From the NCBI GenBank assembly GCA_022793065.1, contig JAAWCE010000042.1:62001-126000 (forward strand): a stretch of 64,000 nt of DNA, given 5' to 3'. Source of the DNA: Lachnospiraceae bacterium (GTDB lineage: Bacteria; Bacillota; Clostridia; Lachnospirales; Lachnospiraceae). The position numbers and the translations under genes are program-made. The notes beneath the pieces were generated by a model. That model did no database searches. It saw only the letters and a program-made list of their open reading frames with translations, and was not told where the DNA came from. Of the stretch, positions 44,211-54,450 are shown piece by piece. Numbering within the stretch: position 1 is the first letter of the stretch; the number at the start of each line of letters is the position of its first letter.

Positions 44211-45605
44211 TTGGCAAAAGGAAAGATTAAAAGATATAGAAAACCGCTTAATATAAATATTGGCATGATTATATTCGGCGTTATTTTTATTTATGTTGTT
44301 GTATATGTAATTATGTATTTTCAGACCAGTCATATTGTGAGATATGAAGTCAAGGAAGGTTCCCTGGCCGCAGATACCATCTATCGTGGAATTGTACTGC
44401 GGGATGAAACTGTGGTAACAGCACAAACTACCGGTTATGTAAATTATTATGCACTGGAGGGAGAGAGAGTCGCCAAAAATGATCTTGTCTATGTGGTGGA
44501 TGAATCAGGGCGTCTCAGCGAAAGTCTTTCCAGCATGAGCCTGGGTGAGAATTCACTGTCAGACAGAGAGTTGACGGAATTCAGAAGTGAGATTGTCAGT
44601 TTTTTGCATGAGTTTGATGAAAGACAGTATGAAAATACATATGATTTTAAGTATTCTCTGAAAAATACTGTCATGAAACTCTCCAATACCAATATGCTTC
44701 AAAGCATCCAGGACTTGAACGGCGCTGCCGGTGTAAATATCATTCATTCTTCTTACGCTCCTATGACGGGGATTGTGGCGTATTGGACGGACGGTTATGA
44801 AGACCTGGCGCCCACGGCCGTTACACAGGAGATCATAGACGACAAAGAATATGAGAAAAAACGGATTATGAGCGATACGCTTTTGGCGGAAGGCGATCCC
44901 GTATACAAATTATCGACAAATGAGAATTGGTCTGTTGTCATTCCCATTGATGCAAATCGAGGCGCGGAGCTTCAGGAAGAAGGATATGTAAAAGTAAGAT
45001 TTCTGAAGAATCAATATGAATCATGGGGGGCTGTTGAGCTGCTTGCAAACGGGAACGGGGAAACATTTCTCCAACTAACGTTTACAAATTCCATGATTAC
45101 ATTTATCTCAGATAGATTTCTTGATATAGAATTGATTATTGAAGATGAAAAAGGGCTGAAAATACCGGTTTCTTCCATTGTTCAAAAGGAATTTTATTTG
45201 ATTCCGGAAGAGTATGTGACTCCAGGCGGAAACAATGGGGGCGACAGCATTAAAAGGAGATGTATATTAGAGGATGGTTCTATTTCCAGTGAAATTGTGG
45301 AAATTGAGATTTATTATTATGACAGTGAGACAAAGGAATATTATCTTGACAGTTCCATGGTGGAATCAGGGGATATTCTGTTTCGGGAAGACAGCGAAGA
45401 AAGTTTCACGGTAAGCAGGCGTGCAACGCTCATTGGTGTATATAATATGAACAAAGGATATGCTGATTTTAAGCAAATAAATATTCTGTATCAAAATGAT
45501 GAATATGCCATTGTAAAACCTAATACAAAATATGGATTGAGCGTCTATGACTATATTGTATTAAATGCGGAATCTGTCAGGGACGACCAGTTTATCAATC
45601 AATAG
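44211..45605 (+). CDS. HlyD-like membrane-anchored protein
   Basis: 464 residues. One membrane segment (about 15-37) follows a basic N-terminus; the rest faces outside. YRGIVLRDETVVTAQTTGYVNYYALEGERVAKND is a lipoyl/biotin-like hybrid motif of HlyD-type adaptor proteins (segments of it: GYVNYY, EGERV). A matching transporter gene is not in the window, so an export partnership is unproven. Start is TTG at 44211 with a GGAGGC site. It precedes ylmE and sepF, a common clostridial gene order. Confidence 0.8.
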   Translation: MAKGKIKRYRKPLNINIGMIIFGVIFIYVVVYVIMYFQTSHIVRYEVKEGSLAADTIYRGIVLRDETVVTAQTTGYVNYYALEGERVAKNDLVYVVDESGRLSESLSSMSLGENSLSDRELTEFRSEIVSFLHEFDERQYENTYDFKYSLKNTVMKLSNTNMLQSIQDLNGAAGVNIIHSSYAPMTGIVAYWTDGYEDLAPTAVTQEIIDDKEYEKKRIMSDTLLAEGDPVYKLSTNENWSVVIPIDANRGAELQEEGYVKVRFLKNQYESWGAVELLANGNGETFLQLTFTNSMITFISDRFLDIELIIEDEKGLKIPVSSIVQKEFYLIPEEYVTPGGNNGGDSIKRRCILEDGSISSEIVEIEIYYYDSETKEYYLDSSMVESGDILFREDSEESFTVSRRATLIGVYNMNKGYADFKQINILYQNDEYAIVKPNTKYGLSVYDYIVLNAESVRDDQFINQ

Positions 45606-45628
45606 GAACTTTTGGGAGGAAAAGCTTT

Positions 45629-46330
45629 ATGGCTAATATTCGGGAAAATCTGATGAATGTGGAACAGGAGATACAGCGGGCTTGCGACAGGTCAGGGAGA
45701 AAAAGAAATGAAGTTTCCCTGATAGCGGTCAGTAAGACAAAACCGATATCAATGCTTCAGGAGGCATATGCAGAAGGAATCAGAGATTTTGGCGAGAACA
45801 GAGTTCAGGAATTAATGGAAAAAATTCCTTTGATGCCTTCGGATGTCCGGTGGCATATGATAGGACATTTACAGCGCAATAAGGTGAAATATATTATAGA
45901 TAAAGTTTCTTTGATACACAGCGTAGATTCGTTTGCGCTTGCGGAAGAAATCAGCCGTGAGGCTGTCAAGAAACATGTCACTGCCAATATATTAATTGAA
46001 GTAAATGTGGCAGAAGAGAGTAGTAAATTTGGAGTGACGGTGGAAAATGCCCCGGAACTTGTGGCAAAAATTGCCGAACTTCCGGCCATTCAAGTGAAGG
46101 GATTCATGACCGTGGCCCCTTTTACGGAACATCAGGAAGAAAATCGTATTTATTTTCATAAATTAATGCAATTAGCTGTTGACATAGACAGTAAAAACAT
46201 TGATAATAATAATGCGTTTCTTTTATCCATGGGGATGACCGGAGATTATTCTGTGGCCATTGAAGAAGGAGCCGCTTATATCCGGGTGGGAACGGGAATT
46301 TTTGGAGAGAGAGGAAGCGTAATAGAGTAG
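45629..46330 (+). CDS. YggS/YlmE-family PLP homeostasis protein
   Basis: 233 residues of the PLPBP family, a single-domain alanine-racemase-like barrel that binds PLP. The PLP lysine is Lys36 in LIAVSKTKP; GENRVQEL, WHMIGHLQRNKVK, and SMGMTGDYSVAIEEGA, VRVGTGIFG are all present. It is involved in B6 and amino-acid homeostasis. It sits just before sepF, like ylmE-ylmF in Bacillus. Confidence 0.95.
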   Translation: MANIRENLMNVEQEIQRACDRSGRKRNEVSLIAVSKTKPISMLQEAYAEGIRDFGENRVQELMEKIPLMPSDVRWHMIGHLQRNKVKYIIDKVSLIHSVDSFALAEEISREAVKKHVTANILIEVNVAEESSKFGVTVENAPELVAKIAELPAIQVKGFMTVAPFTEHQEENRIYFHKLMQLAVDIDSKNIDNNNAFLLSMGMTGDYSVAIEEGAAYIRVGTGIFGERGSVIE

Positions 46331-46378
46331 TATATACTGCGGTTAGAACTGTAGTAAATGAAAGGCGATGGTAAAATA

Positions 46379-46912
46379 ATGGGTGTAATGGATAAATTTC
46401 TAAATTATATGAAGTTAAACGGTGAAGATGAGGATGATGACGGATATATTGACGATGATTATCTGGATGAAGAAGATGATGAACCTGCACTTATGCCCAG
46501 GCGGGTTTCAGCGTCCAGGGCAAAAGATCCGGATGACTATGAAGAATCTTACCCCGTTAACAAGAGACAGACCTCTCCTGTCAATAAAATCACACCTATC
46601 AAGCAACCAGCCAAGAGAAGTTCTGTTGCCGGGATGGAGGTCTGCGTCATTAAACCAAGCTCGGTGGATGATGCCAGGGAGATTACGGAGACATTATTGG
46701 CGAACCGGACAGTGGTATTAAATCTGGAAGGGTTGGATGTGGATATTGCTCAGCGTATTGTTGATTTTATGTGTGGTTCCTGTTACGCAATATCAGGAAA
46801 CTTACAGAAAATTTCCAACTATATTTTCATTGTCACACCTTCCAGTGTGGACATATCGGGAGATTTTCAGGATATTTTCGGTGAATCTTTTGAAATGCCC
46901 TTAAATACATAA
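46379..46912 (+). CDS. sepF: Cell division protein SepF
   Basis: 177 residues. The N-terminal membrane-binding amphipathic helix (MGVMDKFLNYMKL) and a very acidic linker (residues 17-40) precede the SepF domain (VVLNLEGLDVDIAQRIVDFM, CYAISGNLQKI, VTPSSVDISG). I prefer the ATG at 46379 because it gives the usual N-terminus; an ATG at 46358 is also in frame. It anchors FtsZ to the membrane. Confidence 0.93.
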   Translation: MGVMDKFLNYMKLNGEDEDDDGYIDDDYLDEEDDEPALMPRRVSASRAKDPDDYEESYPVNKRQTSPVNKITPIKQPAKRSSVAGMEVCVIKPSSVDDAREITETLLANRTVVLNLEGLDVDIAQRIVDFMCGSCYAISGNLQKISNYIFIVTPSSVDISGDFQDIFGESFEMPLNT

Positions 46913-46937
46913 GAACAGAAAGGGATCTATTGATAAA

Positions 46938-48047
46938 ATGTCGGAAAGATTACCAATCACATACAACAAAAAGCCTTGTTATGATATTGTGTTTACACAG
47001 TCCTTTGATTCATTATGGGAAGAATTAAAGGAAATGGGATGTGAAAACAAACGTCTCTGTATTGTGACGGATTCTAAGGTAAATGAACTTTATGGGGAAG
47101 AAGTGTTAGAGGCCATAAGCGGAAGGTGCCTGAAGGCTGTGAAATACATTTTTCCCAACGGAGAAGAAAATAAAACGCTGAAAACGGTACAGGAAATTTA
47201 CAGGTATTTGATTCAAGAAGGTTTTGACCGTAAGGATATGCTGTTGGCATTGGGCGGCGGGGTGGTGGGAGATACTGCCGGATATACCGCTGCCACGTAT
47301 CTGCGGGGCATTGATTTCGTACAGATACCCACCACGTTATTAGCCCAGGCGGACAGCAGCATCGGCGGCAAGACAGGCGTTGATTTTGACGGTTATAAAA
47401 ATATGGTGGGCGCTTTTAAAATGCCCCGACTGGTGTATATGAATCTGTCCGTACTGCGGACGTTAGATGACAGACAGTATTTCTCCGGTTTTGGAGAAGT
47501 GATGAAAGCCGCATTAATTAGAGATTCTCTGTTTTACGAATGGCTCATTGAGAAAATGTATGAAATCTGCGAGCGGGATTTAGATATCCTTCAGGAAATG
47601 CTGTTTTGCAGTTGTAAAATAAAGAAAAACATAGTGGAGAAGGACCCTTTGGAGCAGGGAGAGAGAGCACTGTTGAATTTTGGCCATACAATCGGTCACG
47701 CCATTGAAAAAGCAAAAGATTTTTCTCTTTGTCATGGGGAGTGTGTTGCATTGGGCGCTGTTGCCGCCGCATTTATTTCCTGGAAGCGTGAACTGTTGAC
47801 AATGGATGAATATTATGAAATCCGCGACATGTTTGTTCCTTTTTACCTTCCGATTTCCGTGGAGGGAATTGATCCTGAGGAAATATTACGGCTAACCAAA
47901 TCGGATAAAAAAATGGAATCCGGAAAAATTAAATTTGTACTGCTGAAAAAAATCGGCAAGGCAATCATTGACAATACTGTGACAGATGAGGAAATTTTAG
48001 CGGCTGTCAATGAAATTCATTTTAGTGACGAGGATGCACATGCGTAA
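46938..48047 (+). CDS. aroB: 3-dehydroquinate synthase
   Basis: 369-residue shikimate-pathway enzyme that cyclises DAHP to 3-dehydroquinate. NAD-binding GGGVVGDTAGYTAATYLRG, IPTTLLAQADSSIGGKTGVD, and metal-binding LNFGHTIGHAIE with SLCHGECVALG are intact. Its end overlaps the lspA start by eight bases. Confidence 0.96.
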   Translation: MSERLPITYNKKPCYDIVFTQSFDSLWEELKEMGCENKRLCIVTDSKVNELYGEEVLEAISGRCLKAVKYIFPNGEENKTLKTVQEIYRYLIQEGFDRKDMLLALGGGVVGDTAGYTAATYLRGIDFVQIPTTLLAQADSSIGGKTGVDFDGYKNMVGAFKMPRLVYMNLSVLRTLDDRQYFSGFGEVMKAALIRDSLFYEWLIEKMYEICERDLDILQEMLFCSCKIKKNIVEKDPLEQGERALLNFGHTIGHAIEKAKDFSLCHGECVALGAVAAAFISWKRELLTMDEYYEIRDMFVPFYLPISVEGIDPEEILRLTKSDKKMESGKIKFVLLKKIGKAIIDNTVTDEEILAAVNEIHFSDEDAHA

Positions 48048-48552
48048 GATTAAAATAACTTCCGGTAAGATGATTGCATTGGATGCGGTGATTGGGGCTG
48101 TTTTATTATTTCTGGATCAATTTACAAAATATTTGGCCATAACCCATTTAAAAGGACAGGCGCCCATTGTATTGATCAAGGATGTCTTAGAGTTGCAATA
48201 TCTTGAAAATCGCGGTTCTGCCTTTAGTCTGTTACAGGGGCAGAAATTTATTATACTCTTTTTGGGTTTTGTTGTGTTAGCTGTACTTTTGTATTCCCTG
48301 CTCAGAATTCCCCAGGATAAAAAATTCCGAATTCTTCATATTCTGCTTTCTGCTTTGATTGCCGGAGCGTTGGGGAATATCATAGACCGATTGCGTTTTG
48401 ATTATGTGGTTGATTTCATTTCATTTGTTTTGATTCATTTTCCTGTGTTTAATGTGGCGGATTGTTATATTGTAGTCTGTACCATATGTCTGTTTCTTCT
48501 GTTTATGTTTATATATCAGGAAGATGACTTGAAGTTTTTACTGGGAAAGTAA
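48040..48552 (+). CDS. lspA: Lipoprotein signal peptidase
   Basis: 170 residues with four membrane segments. Catalytic aspartates are Asp116 (NIIDRLRF) and Asp141 (FNVADCYI). LDQFTKYLA and ENRGSAFSL are the other family motifs. The ATG at 48040 has a GAGG site; a frame opens at 48010. It releases signal peptides from lipoproteins, such as the D,D-carboxypeptidase at 42.6 kb. Confidence 0.95.
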   Translation: MRKIKITSGKMIALDAVIGAVLLFLDQFTKYLAITHLKGQAPIVLIKDVLELQYLENRGSAFSLLQGQKFIILFLGFVVLAVLLYSLLRIPQDKKFRILHILLSALIAGALGNIIDRLRFDYVVDFISFVLIHFPVFNVADCYIVVCTICLFLLFMFIYQEDDLKFLLGK

Positions 48553-48574
48553 AGTCATAGTAACGTGAGGATGG

Positions 48575-49486
48575 ATGGAAAAATATTGTTTTGAAATAAG
48601 TGAAGCGTTAGAAGGTGAACGAATCGATAAGTGTCTGTCATTGCTTATCGATTCGTTGTCGCGTTCTTTTATACAAAAAATGGTGAAAGAAAGCGGAGTG
48701 ACGGTAAACGATAAGGTCGTAAAAGGCTCTTACCGCGTGAAAACGGAAGATCGTGTTTCGTTCTTGCTGCCGCCGGCACAAGAGCCGGACATTCGGGCAG
48801 AAGACATTCCGCTTAACATTTTGTATGAGGATAAGGATGTAATTGTGATAAATAAGCCTAAAGGAATGGTAGTCCACCCGGCGGCTGGGCACTACAGCGG
48901 TACATTGGTCAATGCACTGATGTATCACTGCGGTAAGGATTTGTCGGGAATCAACGGTTGTCTGCGGCCGGGCATTGTCCATCGGATCGACATGGATACC
49001 ACAGGTTCCATTATTGCCTGTAAAAATGACAGGGCCCATAATTGTATTGCGGAACAGCTAAAAGAACATTCTATCACAAGAAAGTATCATGCAATTTGTT
49101 ATGGTATTCTACATGAAGATGGGAGCATTGACAAACCCATTGGACGACATCCTTCGGAGAGAAAGAAAATGTGGGTCAACGAGAAGAACGGAAAACATGC
49201 CGTTACCCATTATCATGTTCTGAAACAACTGGGAAACTATACTTATCTTGAGTGCGAACTGGAAACGGGGCGTACTCATCAAATTAGAGTGCATCTGGCA
49301 AGTATGGGACATCCGCTGCTTGGGGATGCCTTATATGGACCTAACAGAAAAGCGCCTTTTGTCCTCCAGGGTCAGACCCTTCATGCAAAAATTCTCGGCT
49401 TCCGGCATCCAACCACATCTGAATATGTGGAAGTGGATGCGCCATTACCAGATTATTTCAGACATTTGCTGGAAATATTGTCATAA
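48575..49486 (+). CDS. RluD-type pseudouridine synthase
   Basis: 303 residues. An S4 RNA-binding domain (1-80) precedes the catalytic domain with the catalytic aspartate in IVHRIDMDTTG (the common form is HRLDKDTSG, so Lys is Met here). INKPKGMVVHPAAGH and GRTHQIRVHLASMGHPLLGD complete the family signature. It modifies 23S rRNA; the exact position cannot be told. It follows lspA by 22 bases, as in many Firmicutes. Confidence 0.94.
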   Translation: MEKYCFEISEALEGERIDKCLSLLIDSLSRSFIQKMVKESGVTVNDKVVKGSYRVKTEDRVSFLLPPAQEPDIRAEDIPLNILYEDKDVIVINKPKGMVVHPAAGHYSGTLVNALMYHCGKDLSGINGCLRPGIVHRIDMDTTGSIIACKNDRAHNCIAEQLKEHSITRKYHAICYGILHEDGSIDKPIGRHPSERKKMWVNEKNGKHAVTHYHVLKQLGNYTYLECELETGRTHQIRVHLASMGHPLLGDALYGPNRKAPFVLQGQTLHAKILGFRHPTTSEYVEVDAPLPDYFRHLLEILS

Positions 49487-49505
49487 TGATAGAAAATATT
49501 TTTTG

Positions 49506-49534
49506 TTGTCGAAGTCTTTTAATTGTGATATAAT
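49506..49534 (+). promoter_or_regulatory. Promoter of the cytidylate-kinase-like gene
   Basis: TTGTCG (49506-49511), 17 bases, TATAAT (49529-49534) with an extended TGA just before. It is followed by two leader hairpins (49541-49591). Confidence 0.65.
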
Positions 49535-49540
49535 ATATTT

Positions 49541-49591
49541 ATCAGAACATATTATTCATAATTCTGATAAAAGGCGCGTTTCTATGCGCCG
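49541..49591 (+). promoter_or_regulatory. Two leader hairpins before the cytidylate-kinase-like gene
   Basis: TTATCAGAA pairs with TTCTGATAA across a 14-base loop; then GGCGC pairs with GCGCC across GTTTCTAT. About 100 bases remain before the start codon at 49688. No known riboswitch core was recognised. Confidence 0.45.
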
Positions 49592-49687
49592 TCAATGGAA
49601 TGTTACCCAATACAGACATAAGGGCAAAGCATGGTTGCTGGTGGCGGAGTAAACAGTAACCGAAGAAAAAGGAAAGGGGTTGGGTTT

Positions 49688-50314
49688 ATGAATACGGTAA
49701 TTACAATCGGGAGACAGTTTGGTTCTGCAGGACGTGAAATTGGTGAAAAGGTAGCAGAATACTTTGGTATTAAATGTTATGATAAAGAACTATTGACAAG
49801 AGCGGCACAGGAGAGTGGTTTCTGTGAAGAGATGATTCAGAATCATGATGAACGTCCTACAAACTCTTTTCTATATAATTTGGTAATGGATACCTATTCT
49901 TTTGGTTACAACGCTTCTTCTTTTGTGGATATGCCGATCAGCCATAAAGTTTTTCTTGCACAGTTTGACACTATTAAAAAGATTGCTGAGGAAGGTCCAT
50001 GTGTGATTGTAGGCCGGTGTGCGGATTATGCGCTTGCAGAGAGAAAAAATGTAGTAAATCTGTTTATCTATGCCAACGAGCGTGCGAAGATTGAGCGGAT
50101 TATGGAACGGTATCACCTGTCGGAATCTAAGGCAAAGGACATGATAATTAAGAAAGATAAGCAAAGACAGAGCTATTACAATTACTATTCTTCCAAAAAA
50201 TGGGGGCGGGCTGACAGCTATGATTTGTGTATTAACAGCAGTGTGTTGGGAGAGGATGGAACCGTAAAACTGATTACACAATATGTTGAAGATTTTGAGA
50301 AGAAAACAAATTAA
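49688..50314 (+). CDS. Cytidylate-kinase-like protein
   Basis: 208 residues. The N-terminal P-loop variant IGRQFGSAGREIGEKVAEYF and KCYDKELLTRAAQESG match the cytidylate kinase-like family, which differs from Cmk. GPCVIVGRCADYAL and SYNYYSSKKWG-like C-terminal segments are typical. ATG at 49688 has AAAGGGG. The substrate nucleotide is not certain. Confidence 0.88.
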   Translation: MNTVITIGRQFGSAGREIGEKVAEYFGIKCYDKELLTRAAQESGFCEEMIQNHDERPTNSFLYNLVMDTYSFGYNASSFVDMPISHKVFLAQFDTIKKIAEEGPCVIVGRCADYALAERKNVVNLFIYANERAKIERIMERYHLSESKAKDMIIKKDKQRQSYYNYYSSKKWGRADSYDLCINSSVLGEDGTVKLITQYVEDFEKKTN

Positions 50315-50319
50315 AACTA

Positions 50320-50349
50320 TTGACATATTAAGGCGCCTTATGTTATGAT
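50320..50349 (+). promoter_or_regulatory. rplU promoter with a palindrome in its spacer
   Basis: TTGACA (50320-50325), 18 bases, TATGAT (50344-50349). The spacer contains the perfect 12-base palindrome TAAGGCGCCTTA (50329-50340), in a position where a bound protein would block or tune transcription. Confidence 0.65.
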
Positions 50350-50502
50350 GTCATGGTATGTTTTACCTGTTCTTTTTTTCAGCAGGATGACATACATGCC
50401 GCATGGTTCGGTAGAAGTGTATTTAGAAGGCATTTTTATAAATACCACCAAGACCAGCGAGTAAATGAATGTGTGACATTCATGAATAGGAGGTGTCTTA
50501 TT
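50350..50502 (+). promoter_or_regulatory. Leader of the L21-Prp-L27 operon
   Basis: About 150 transcribed bases before rplU, as in other Firmicutes where an L21 leader RNA is found. A clear hairpin is ATGAATG-TGTGA-CATTCAT (50465-50483), just before the AGGAGG site. I cannot confirm the Rfam L21 leader fold by eye. Confidence 0.5.
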
Positions 50503-50808
50503 ATGTACGCAATTATTGCAACAGGTGGAAAACAGTACAAGGTATCTGAAGGAGATGTAATCAAGATTGAAAAGTTGAATGCAGAAAACGGAAGTACTGT
50601 TACTTTTGACCAGGTAATCGCAGTAAGTGACGGAACCCTGAAAGTTGGCGAAGACATTGCAAATGCAACCGTATCCGCAACTGTTATGGAGCAGGGTAAG
50701 GGTAAGAAGGTTATTGTATATAAGTACAAGAGAAAAACCGGATATCATAAGAAAAACGGTCACAGACAGGCATATACACAGGTCAAAATTGATAAGATTA
50801 ATTCATAA
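50503..50808 (+). CDS. rplU: 50S ribosomal protein L21
   Basis: 101 residues, full length. Typical MYAIIATGGKQYKVSEGDVI start and KRKTGYHKKNGHRQAYTQVK end. The true ATG is at 50503 after AGGAGG; an open frame runs upstream through the leader. First gene of the rplU-prp-rpmA operon. Confidence 0.97.
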   Translation: MYAIIATGGKQYKVSEGDVIKIEKLNAENGSTVTFDQVIAVSDGTLKVGEDIANATVSATVMEQGKGKKVIVYKYKRKTGYHKKNGHRQAYTQVKIDKINS

Positions 50809-50813
50809 GTATT

Positions 50814-51146
50814 ATGACAACCGTGATAATTCGTAAGAGCCTGGATTTTGGTTATCAAGGCTTTTATTGTATGGGACATGCGGAATACGCCAAAAGAGGC
50901 AAACCCGATATTTTGTGTGCGGCTATTTCAGCTTTGACCATAGGAACCGTTAATTCTTTGGAGGTGCTGGCCGGTGAACAGATAAAGGTCACATCAAATG
51001 AAGAGACAGGGTTTCTCAAATGTGATTTTGAGAGTATTTTGCAGGAAAAGTCAAGTTTCCTAATGGATGCTATGATTTTTTCATTAGAAAATCTCAGCAG
51101 AGAATATGGTGAGAAGTATTTACAAGTAAAATTCGAGGAGGTGTGA
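50814..51146 (+). CDS. prp: Ribosomal-processing cysteine protease Prp
   Basis: 110 residues. The catalytic His and Cys lie in GHAEYAKRGKPDILCAAIS. Prp removes the N-terminal extension of L27 in Firmicutes. The gene sits between rplU and rpmA, the standard place, and L27 downstream carries the matching extension. Confidence 0.94.
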   Translation: MTTVIIRKSLDFGYQGFYCMGHAEYAKRGKPDILCAAISALTIGTVNSLEVLAGEQIKVTSNEETGFLKCDFESILQEKSSFLMDAMIFSLENLSREYGEKYLQVKFEEV

Positions 51147-51149
51147 GCC

Positions 51150-51434
51150 ATGTTGAATATGAACCTTCAATTTTTTGCGCATAAGAAAGGTGTGGGATCT
51201 ACCAAGAACGGCAGAGATTCCGAATCCAAGAGATTAGGCGCGAAAAGAGCTGACGGACAGTTTGTAAAGGCCGGTAATATATTATACAGACAGCGCGGAA
51301 CTAAGATTCACCCTGGTGTAAACGTAGGAAGAGGCGGCGACGATACTTTGTTTGCAAAGGTTGACGGCATCCTTCGTTTTGAAAGAAAGGGCAGAGATAA
51401 GAAGCAAGCTTCCGTTTATCCCGTGGAGCAATAA
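51150..51434 (+). CDS. rpmA: 50S ribosomal protein L27 with Prp-cleavable N-terminus
   Basis: 94 residues. The N-terminal [14 protein letters not shown] fits the Prp cleavage site after Phe9, leaving the Ala-His-Lys-Lys-Gly mature start that reaches the peptidyl-transferase centre. The rest ([20 protein letters not shown]) is normal. Followed by an intrinsic terminator. Confidence 0.97.
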   Translation: MLNMNLQFFAHKKGVGSTKNGRDSESKRLGAKRADGQFVKAGNILYRQRGTKIHPGVNVGRGGDDTLFAKVDGILRFERKGRDKKQASVYPVEQ

Positions 51435-51507
51435 ACTGGTTCTGCAAGTGTGGCTGAAATTGCGCTGTGGCGTAATGGACGGTCATACTATGAGAGCTGA
51501 ATTTTAT

Positions 51508-51548
51508 TACAGGACTTCAAACCTTATCGTTTGAGGTCCTGTATTTTT
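51508..51548 (+). terminator. Intrinsic terminator of the rplU operon
   Basis: TACAGGACTTCAAAC (51508-51522) pairs with GTTTGAGGTCCTGTA (51529-51543) with one mismatch in 15, loop CTTATC, then TTTTT. Confidence 0.9.
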
Positions 51549-51560
51549 AGAAAGAGGTAG

Positions 51561-52874
<1,314 letters not shown>

Positions 52875-52938
52875 AGTGGCTGCATGATACGGAATGTGCA
52901 AGTGATAGTAAAATAGAGAGATATAATGAGGAAATAAT

Positions 52939-53226
52939 ATGACAAGTAAACAAAGGGCCTATTTAAAGAGCCTGGGAGCAAATCTGACGTCTGTTTTTCA
53001 TGTGGGAAAGGCAAGTCTGACACCGGAGTTGACAAATGCAATCAGCGAAGCATTTCACAACAACGAATTGGTCAAGATTGCCGTATTGAAGAATTGTATG
53101 GATGATCCTCGTGAAATAGCGCAAATGGTTGCAGAAAGAACTCATTCTGAAGTGGTACAGGTCATAGGCAAAAAATTTGTTCTATACAAACCGGATAAAG
53201 ATCATCCCAGGATTGTATTGCCATGA
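52939..53226 (+). CDS. yhbY: YhbY-type CRM-domain RNA-binding protein
   Basis: 95 residues, a single CRM domain (KQRAYLKSLGANLTSVFHVG, then a NNELVKIAVL helix-strand pair). Associates with pre-50S ribosomes. Its stop overlaps nadD as ATGA. Confidence 0.93.
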   Translation: MTSKQRAYLKSLGANLTSVFHVGKASLTPELTNAISEAFHNNELVKIAVLKNCMDDPREIAQMVAERTHSEVVQVIGKKFVLYKPDKDHPRIVLP

Positions 53227-53897
53227 GGCGTATCGGTATTATGGGAGGTACGTTCAACCCCATTCATGTAGGACATTTGTTGCTGGCAGAGTGGGCATTG
53301 GACGGGATTGCATTGGATGAAGTGTGGTTTATTCCCGCAGGTATGCCATATAAAAAAGACGCCAAAGAACTTATTGCGGGAATAGAACGATTTCATATGA
53401 CGGATCTGGCTGTCAAGGAGCATCCGCATTTTAAATGTCTTGATTTGGAGATTAAAAGAGAAGGGTATACGTATACCTATGAAACTTTGGAATTGCTTCA
53501 ACAGAAGTATCCGGAAGATACCTTCTTTTTTATTGTAGGTGCGGATTGCCTGTTTTCTATTGAAACCTGGAAGTATCCTGACAGAATATTGAATTGCTGT
53601 ACTCTAATTGCAGCCTTAAGAGGCGATGCGGACATGCAGGAAATGAATCGGAAAAAATACCAACTGGAACAAAAATTTACACAGGGCTGCCAGAATAAAA
53701 TTATATTGCTTCCCTTTGTCAGTATGTCTATTTCTTCTACAGAAATCAGGCGGCGTGTGAGCAGAGGACAAAGTATAAAATATCTGGTGCCGGACAGTGT
53801 GTTGGCTTATGTGAAGGAAAAGGGATTTTACAGTGAAGTATCATTTGAAAAAGTTGCGGAAAGCAATGAAAAAGGTGCAGGATGCGAAAAGATATGA
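53223..53897 (+). CDS. nadD: Nicotinate-nucleotide adenylyltransferase
   Basis: 224 residues. The nucleotidyltransferase motifs GGTFNPIHVGHLL and SISSTEIRRRV are present. It makes deamido-NAD from nicotinate mononucleotide. Its 3' end overlaps the yqeK start by 65 bases, unusually far. Confidence 0.95.
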   Translation: MRRIGIMGGTFNPIHVGHLLLAEWALDGIALDEVWFIPAGMPYKKDAKELIAGIERFHMTDLAVKEHPHFKCLDLEIKREGYTYTYETLELLQQKYPEDTFFFIVGADCLFSIETWKYPDRILNCCTLIAALRGDADMQEMNRKKYQLEQKFTQGCQNKIILLPFVSMSISSTEIRRRVSRGQSIKYLVPDSVLAYVKEKGFYSEVSFEKVAESNEKGAGCEKI

Positions 53898-54450
53898 GCA
53901 TACGCTGGGGGTGGCATTTACGGCTGCTGCTTTGGCCATGCGTTATGATTGTGACATACAGGATGCACAGACAGCCGGCTTGCTTCATGATTGTGCAAAA
54001 TGTATGTCGGATGAAAAGCGCCTTGCGATTTGCAAAAAAAGACAGATTCATATGACGGAAGTGGAAAAGAAGAGTCCTTTTTTGCTCCATGCAAAAGTGG
54101 GAGCCTACCTTGCGGCAGAAAAATATGGAATTAAAAATCAGGATATTTTAAATGCCATTCAGAATCATACCACGGGCAGACCTGGGATGAGTTCGTTAGA
54201 GAAGATTATTTTTATTGCAGATTACATTGAACCTGGCAGAAGTCAGGCTCCGAATCTGGCTAAAATCAGGAAACTGGCCTTTGTCAATTTGGATCAGGCA
54301 TTGTTGGCTATTTTAGAAGATACCCTATCTTATTTAAAGACCACTGGAAGCAGCCTGGACCCAATGACAGAGAGAACATGGCTTTATTATAGAGATATGG
54401 AGCGCTGTGAAATAAAAGAGAACGATAGGAGTGAAGTGAATGGGCAGTGA
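53833..54450 (+). CDS. yqeK: YqeK-type HD-domain hydrolase
   Basis: 205 residues. HD motifs: RYEHTLGVAFTA, LLHDCAK and NAIQNHTTGRPG. Homologues hydrolyse diadenosine tetraphosphate symmetrically. The start GTG at 53833 gives the normal spacing of about 20 residues to RYEHTLGV, but an ATG at 53866 is also possible; either overlaps nadD. It overlaps rsfS by eleven bases. Confidence 0.92.
   Translation: MKYHLKKLRKAMKKVQDAKRYEHTLGVAFTAAALAMRYDCDIQDAQTAGLLHDCAKCMSDEKRLAICKKRQIHMTEVEKKSPFLLHAKVGAYLAAEKYGIKNQDILNAIQNHTTGRPGMSSLEKIIFIADYIEPGRSQAPNLAKIRKLAFVNLDQALLAILEDTLSYLKTTGSSLDPMTERTWLYYRDMERCEIKENDRSEVNGQ

Noticed and set aside
49248..49652. 134-codon frame overlapping the pseudouridine synthase end
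   Set aside because: Mostly in another frame of the pseudouridine synthase; no ribosome binding site.
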